A stretch of 64,000 bases of DNA, taken from assembly GCF_027921765.1 (NCBI RefSeq), contig NZ_BSEJ01000007.1:124001-188000 (forward strand). Direction: 5' to 3'. A program made the position numbers and the translations under genes. This document shows, in pieces, positions 60,926 through 64,000 of the stretch. The stretch's first letter is position 1. Every line of letters starts with the position of its first letter. Below the pieces are notes generated by a model, which did not search any database, had not been told where the DNA came from, and saw only the letters and a program-made list of their open reading frames with translations. This DNA is from Microbacterium barkeri. GTDB taxonomy: Bacteria > Actinomycetota > Actinomycetes > Actinomycetales > Microbacteriaceae.

Positions 60926-61966
60926 CTAGCCGCGGCGGAAGCGGTCCTCGTAGAGGCGCTCGGGCACGCGGAAGCCGAAGATCTGGCGGCCGGTGTCCCA
61001 GATCGCCTTCGACGCCGCACGCAGCAGGTCGATGTCGTGCGTTCCCTCGCTCACGATGTGCACGTCGGGTCCGTCGATGCGCACGGCAGCGTCGCGGACC
61101 CAGACCGTGTCGCCCTTCACGCGGGCGACGGGATACGGCTCGAAGAGCTCGCGCAGGTCGCTGAGGATGTAGGTCGGGCGCGAGTGAGACGGCGCGGCGA
61201 GGATGTGCTTGGGCCGGTCGATCCCCGTCAGCACGATCGCCGACGCCATGCCGGCCGCCTGCGCGCCCATGATGTCGGTGTCGAGCCGGTCGCCCAGGAA
61301 CAGCGGGTTCTGCGCCGAGAATCGTGCGACGGCCGCGTGGAAGATCGGGGCCTCAGGCTTGCCGGCGACCGTCGCGAGACGACCGACGGCCGTGTGCACG
61401 GCCGACACGAGCGTGCCGTTTCCCGGCGCGACGCCCCGCGCCTGCGGGATCGTCCAGTCGGTGTTCGTCGCGATCCAGGGGATGCCGCCCTCCTCCTCGG
61501 GAAGAGCGAGGGCGAACGCGGCCTCCGCGAGCTGAGTCCAGCCGACCTCGGGTGCGAAGCCCTGGACCACGGCCGCCGGCGCGTCCTCGGCACTGCGGGT
61601 GACGACATAGCCGGCCTTCTCGGCCTCGACGACGAGGCCCTCCCCGCCCACGACGAGGATGGTCGAGCCTGCCGGCACGCGCTCCGCGAGCAGGCGCATG
61701 GCGGCCTGCGGGCTCGTCACCACGTCGTCGGGCGCGGTGGGGATGCCGAGCTCGCTCAGGTGAGCGGCGACGGACGCGTCCGTCCGCGAGGCGTTGTTCG
61801 TGATGAACCCGAGCCGGCGGCCCTCGCTCGTCGCACGGTTCAGGCTCTCGACCGCGTGCGGCAGCGGCCCGGGGCCGGCGTAGACGACGCCGTCGAGGTC
61901 GGCGAGGAGGACGTCGACCCCCTCGATGGGTGCGGGGCCATCCGTCCGCTTAGAAAAGAGCGCCAT
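60926..61966 (-). CDS. HAD-IIA family phosphatase (NagD/phosphoglycolate-type)
   Basis: A 346-aa HAD-IIA protein. Motif I is LLADLDGVVYAGPGP, with nucleophile and acid Asp; motif II is LGFITNNASRTDAS; the large C2 cap spans about 80-190; motif IV is FLGDRLDTDIMGAQ. The family dephosphorylates p-nitrophenyl phosphate-like, phosphoglycolate or sugar phosphates. I use ATG 61966; ATG 61978 has GGAGG directly against it and is less likely. It overlaps the 3' end of the TPR-like gene by 17 bp, so it is coupled to it. Confidence 0.87.
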   Translation of the reverse strand: MALFSKRTDGPAPIEGVDVLLADLDGVVYAGPGPLPHAVESLNRATSEGRRLGFITNNASRTDASVAAHLSELGIPTAPDDVVTSPQAAMRLLAERVPAGSTILVVGGEGLVVEAEKAGYVVTRSAEDAPAAVVQGFAPEVGWTQLAEAAFALALPEEEGGIPWIATNTDWTIPQARGVAPGNGTLVSAVHTAVGRLATVAGKPEAPIFHAAVARFSAQNPLFLGDRLDTDIMGAQAAGMASAIVLTGIDRPKHILAAPSHSRPTYILSDLRELFEPYPVARVKGDTVWVRDAAVRIDGPDVHIVSEGTHDIDLLRAASKAIWDTGRQIFGFRVPERLYEDRFRRG

Positions 61967-63884
61967 CGGGGCGGTCATCCTCCGTCGTCGATTCCTCAGG
62001 TGCAGGCTGCTGCTCTCCGCGCGCCTCGGACTCGGCGTCCTCGGTGTCGACCGGTGTCGCGTCCGGCTCGGCGGCAGCGGCGTCGTCCGGCGTCGCGTCG
62101 GCGGCGCCCTCGATCCCGGCGGCGATCAGGATCTCGGACACCTCGTCCTCGATCGTGAACTCCTGTTCGGGCTCGGGCTCCTCTGCCGGCTCGGGCTCGG
62201 GCTCCTCTGCCGGCTCGGGAGCGGCTGCGGGCTCCTGCTCGCTTGCGGACTCCTGCTCGGAGGCGACGTCGTCGGCCGCGTGCTCCTCCTCGGCCGGGAG
62301 CGCCTCGGTGTCGGTGTCGTCGACGAAGATGAAGTCGTCCTCGTCTGCGCCGCGGTGCGCGAGGAGCGCTTCCTCGGCGACCTCCGCCCGGCGGCGCCAC
62401 GACGCCGCCTCATCGGTGCGGCCGAGGTCCTCGAGCACGTTCGCGCGTGCCGCGAAGAGACCCGGGCTCCACTCGAACGCCCGATCGGGATCGAGTTCCG
62501 GGATGTCGAGCTCGTGCAGAGCCAGCTCGGTCTGACCGAGATCCAGACGCGCACCCGACATCGCGATCGCGAGCTCGACGCGCGCCGCGACGTCAAGGGC
62601 CTCGCGGTCGGCGGCGCGACCCTCCTCGAGCGCCTTCTCGGGGCGCCCGACGCCGCGTTCGCTGTCGACGATGAGCGCGACGTTGTCGTTGCGTCCCGTG
62701 ATCCTCCGCTGCGTGCGCAGCTCGCGCAGGGCGAGCGCGAAGTCGCCGTTCGCGTACGCGGTGATCGCCAGCGTCTCCCGGGCGACGCCGATGCGGCCTG
62801 CGTGTCGCACCGCGGCGAGGGCGTGCTCGTGGGCGAGCTGCGGGTCCTCGTCGATCAGGCGCGACGCCATCGCGAGATGACGTGCGACGCGCTCCGCGTT
62901 CTCCTTGCTGAGGGTCTTCAGCTCGTTGCGGGCTGCCGGCGCGAGATCGCGCGCCGTGATGTCCTCGGGAAGGAACGGATCGGGCACGCGAGCGTGCTCG
63001 GGCGGACGCGACGCGCCGCCATCGTCGTGACGCGGACGCGCGGGTCGGCTGTCGCGGTCGTAGGGGCGGCGCGGTCCGGCCTGACCGTCGCGGCTCTGCG
63101 GACGGCGCTGCGGGCGGTCGTCCCGCTGGTAGGGGCGACGGTCGCCGGAGCTGCGGTCGTCACGGGAGTACGGACGACGCTCACCCGAGTTCCGATCATC
63201 ACGCTGGTACGGACGACGCTCACCCGAGTTCCGATCATCACGCTGGTACGGACGACGCTCCCCCGAGTTCCGATCATCACGCTGGTACGGACGACGCTCC
63301 CCCGAGTTCCGGTCATCACGCTGGTAGGGGCGACGGTCACCGGAGTTGCGGTCGTCCCGCTGGTAGGGGCGACGGTCACCGGAGTTGCGGTCGTCCCGCT
63401 GGTAGGGGCGACGGTCACCGGAGTTGCGGTCGTCCCGCTGGTATGGACGACGCTCCCCCGAGTTCCGGTCATCACGCTGGTATGGACGACGCTCCCCCGA
63501 GTTCCGGTCATCACGCTGGTAGGGGCGACGGTCACCGGAGTTGCGGTCGTCCCGCTGGTATGGACGACGCTCCCCCGAGTTCCGGTCATCACGCTGGTAG
63601 GGGCGACGGTCACCGGAGTTGCGGTCGTCCCGCTGGTACGGACGACGCTCCCCCGAGTTGCGGTCATCACGGGAGTACGGACGACGCTCCCCCGAGTTGC
63701 GGTCATCACGCTGATACGGACGACGGTCACCGTCTCGCTGCGGGCGCCCATCACGGGGACGCCGGTCGCGGGATGAGCTGTCGGAGTATCGGGGACGCGC
63801 CCCGTCACGCCCACGAGCCCTGTCGTCGCCGCCGCGCGGTCGTGACCCGCCCTCGGGGCGGTCGTTGTCTCCGTCGTTCGGCAT
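61950..63884 (-). CDS. TPR-like protein with a 13-residue tandem repeat arm
   Basis: A 644-aa protein in three parts. Residues 54-259 are 15 complete and one partial copies of RRPYQRDDRNSGE/D, a highly charged Arg/Asp/Tyr repeat. Residues about 310-500 form helical TPR-like repeats (ARHLAMASRLIDEDPQLAHE, ALAAVRHAGRIGVARETLAI, LRTQRRITGRNDNVALIVDS). The C-terminal 140 residues are acidic and Pro-rich. Homologues in actinobacteria have TPR domains but variable low-complexity N-termini. ATG 63884 has GAGGAG upstream. It starts the operon leading to the HAD, TlyA, NAD kinase and RecN genes. RNA-binding or condensate-forming roles are guesses. Confidence 0.8.
   Translation of the reverse strand: MPNDGDNDRPEGGSRPRGGDDRARGRDGARPRYSDSSSRDRRPRDGRPQRDGDRRPYQRDDRNSGERRPYSRDDRNSGERRPYQRDDRNSGDRRPYQRDDRNSGERRPYQRDDRNSGDRRPYQRDDRNSGERRPYQRDDRNSGERRPYQRDDRNSGDRRPYQRDDRNSGDRRPYQRDDRNSGDRRPYQRDDRNSGERRPYQRDDRNSGERRPYQRDDRNSGERRPYQRDDRNSGERRPYSRDDRSSGDRRPYQRDDRPQRRPQSRDGQAGPRRPYDRDSRPARPRHDDGGASRPPEHARVPDPFLPEDITARDLAPAARNELKTLSKENAERVARHLAMASRLIDEDPQLAHEHALAAVRHAGRIGVARETLAITAYANGDFALALRELRTQRRITGRNDNVALIVDSERGVGRPEKALEEGRAADREALDVAARVELAIAMSGARLDLGQTELALHELDIPELDPDRAFEWSPGLFAARANVLEDLGRTDEAASWRRRAEVAEEALLAHRGADEDDFIFVDDTDTEALPAEEEHAADDVASEQESASEQEPAAAPEPAEEPEPEPAEEPEPEQEFTIEDEVSEILIAAGIEGAADATPDDAAAAEPDATPVDTEDAESEARGEQQPAPEESTTEDDRPDGALF
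63108..63725 (-). repeat. 39-bp coding tandem repeat array (about 15.8 units)
   Basis: Each 39-bp unit encodes RRPYQRDDRNSG(E/D). Units differ by synonymous and few nonsynonymous changes (Q/S at position 5, E/D at position 13). The repeat keeps long reading frames open on both strands, so antisense frames over it are by-products. It is coding DNA and not CRISPR, as there are no unique spacers. Confidence 0.92.
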
Positions 63885-63914
63885 GTCTACTCCTCGGTGA
63901 TGCCCGTGTAATGC

Positions 63915-63950
63915 ACGAAAGGGTCATCCATCGTCGGATGACCCTTTCGT
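63915..63950 (-). terminator. Terminator hairpin of the rRNA operon
   Basis: ACGAAAGGGTCATCC (63915-63929) pairs perfectly with GGATGACCCTTTCGT (63936-63950), a 15-bp stem with a 6-nt loop. It lies just downstream of the 5S rRNA 3' end in minus orientation. Confidence 0.85.
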
Positions 63951-63957
63951 CTACGTG

Positions 63958-64000
63958 AAGTCCGGCGGTGTCCTACTCTCCCACAAGGTCCCCCTTGCAG
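63958..64000 (-). rRNA. rrf: 5S rRNA, 3' end only
   Basis: On the minus strand the last 43 bases contain CTGCAAGGGGGACCTTGTGG followed by GAGAGTAGGACACCGCCGGA, the conserved 3' part of bacterial 5S rRNA (loop E/helix IV and the closing arm). The 5' two thirds lie beyond the window. The 3' boundary is estimated. Confidence 0.93.

Noticed and set aside
63108-63725. Possible CRISPR array
   Set aside because: Repeats are contiguous 39-bp units without unique spacers and keep one coding frame; no cas genes occur.
61926-63776. 616-aa plus-strand frame opposite the repeat-rich protein
   Set aside because: It is made of Val/Thr/Arg repeats forced by the 39-bp tandem array; it has no RBS and no domain. 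The minus-strand frame has RBS, a TPR-like region and operon context.

Overview
The window is a high-GC chromosomal segment of an actinobacterium, most probably a Microbacteriaceae member close to Microbacterium. I infer this from the strong G/C bias at third codon positions, frequent GTG starts, pervasive 4-bp ATGA/GTGA gene overlaps, and the actinobacterial gene order recN-pyrG-nudix-xerD-parA-scpA-scpB-rluB-tyrA-cmk-der. No database search was possible, so family names rest on motifs and recalled family features.

Layout. Positions 1-8626 hold a catabolic region. A divergently transcribed two-module Lrp regulator sits beside an MFS transporter / amidohydrolase / AruI-like ThDP decarboxylase operon, followed by an agmatinase-family ureohydrolase / NTF2-like / NCS1 permease operon. 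Together they suggest use of arginine-derived guanidino compounds. Positions 8843-24165 carry housekeeping and accessory genes: AI-2E family exporter, an acyl-ligase/ketosynthase/acyl-CoA dehydrogenase operon, an ABC1 kinase with a PadR regulator, a UdgX-type uracil-DNA glycosylase, a Rieske protein, a DksA-like protein, NnrD-like kinase, HAD phosphatase, PlsC and an alpha/beta hydrolase.

Positions about 24200-39808 are accessory DNA next to tRNA-Pro(GGG). A 60-bp perfect direct repeat (29567-29626 and 39716-39775) covers the 3' half of that tRNA plus one arm of its terminator, and it bounds a 10.1-kb island. Two related, decayed tyrosine integrases each lie about 200 bp left of one repeat copy (after subtracting an IS), which suggests two related elements integrated in tandem. 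The left remnant carries an ABC ATPase, a GntR regulator, a leuA gene with a leaderless leucine-rich leader peptide and attenuator hairpin, and a broken dehydrogenase. The right island carries a Cap4-like nuclease/STAND NTPase split by a C7 tract, a 347-aa partner of unknown function, and an IetAS-type subtilase/AAA ATPase pair. It reads as an anti-phage defence island. An IS1249/IS256-type element with an 8-bp target duplication sits near its right end.

Positions 39915-64000 return to core genome: GNAT, an S4-domain protein, a NUDIX-NYN fusion, der, cmk, tyrA, rluB, scpB, scpA, parA, a lipoprotein/adaptor/ABC export module inserted before xerD, then nudix, pyrG, recN, NAD kinase, tlyA, a HAD-IIA phosphatase, a repeat-rich TPR-like protein, an rRNA terminator, and the 3' end of a 5S rRNA cut by the window edge.
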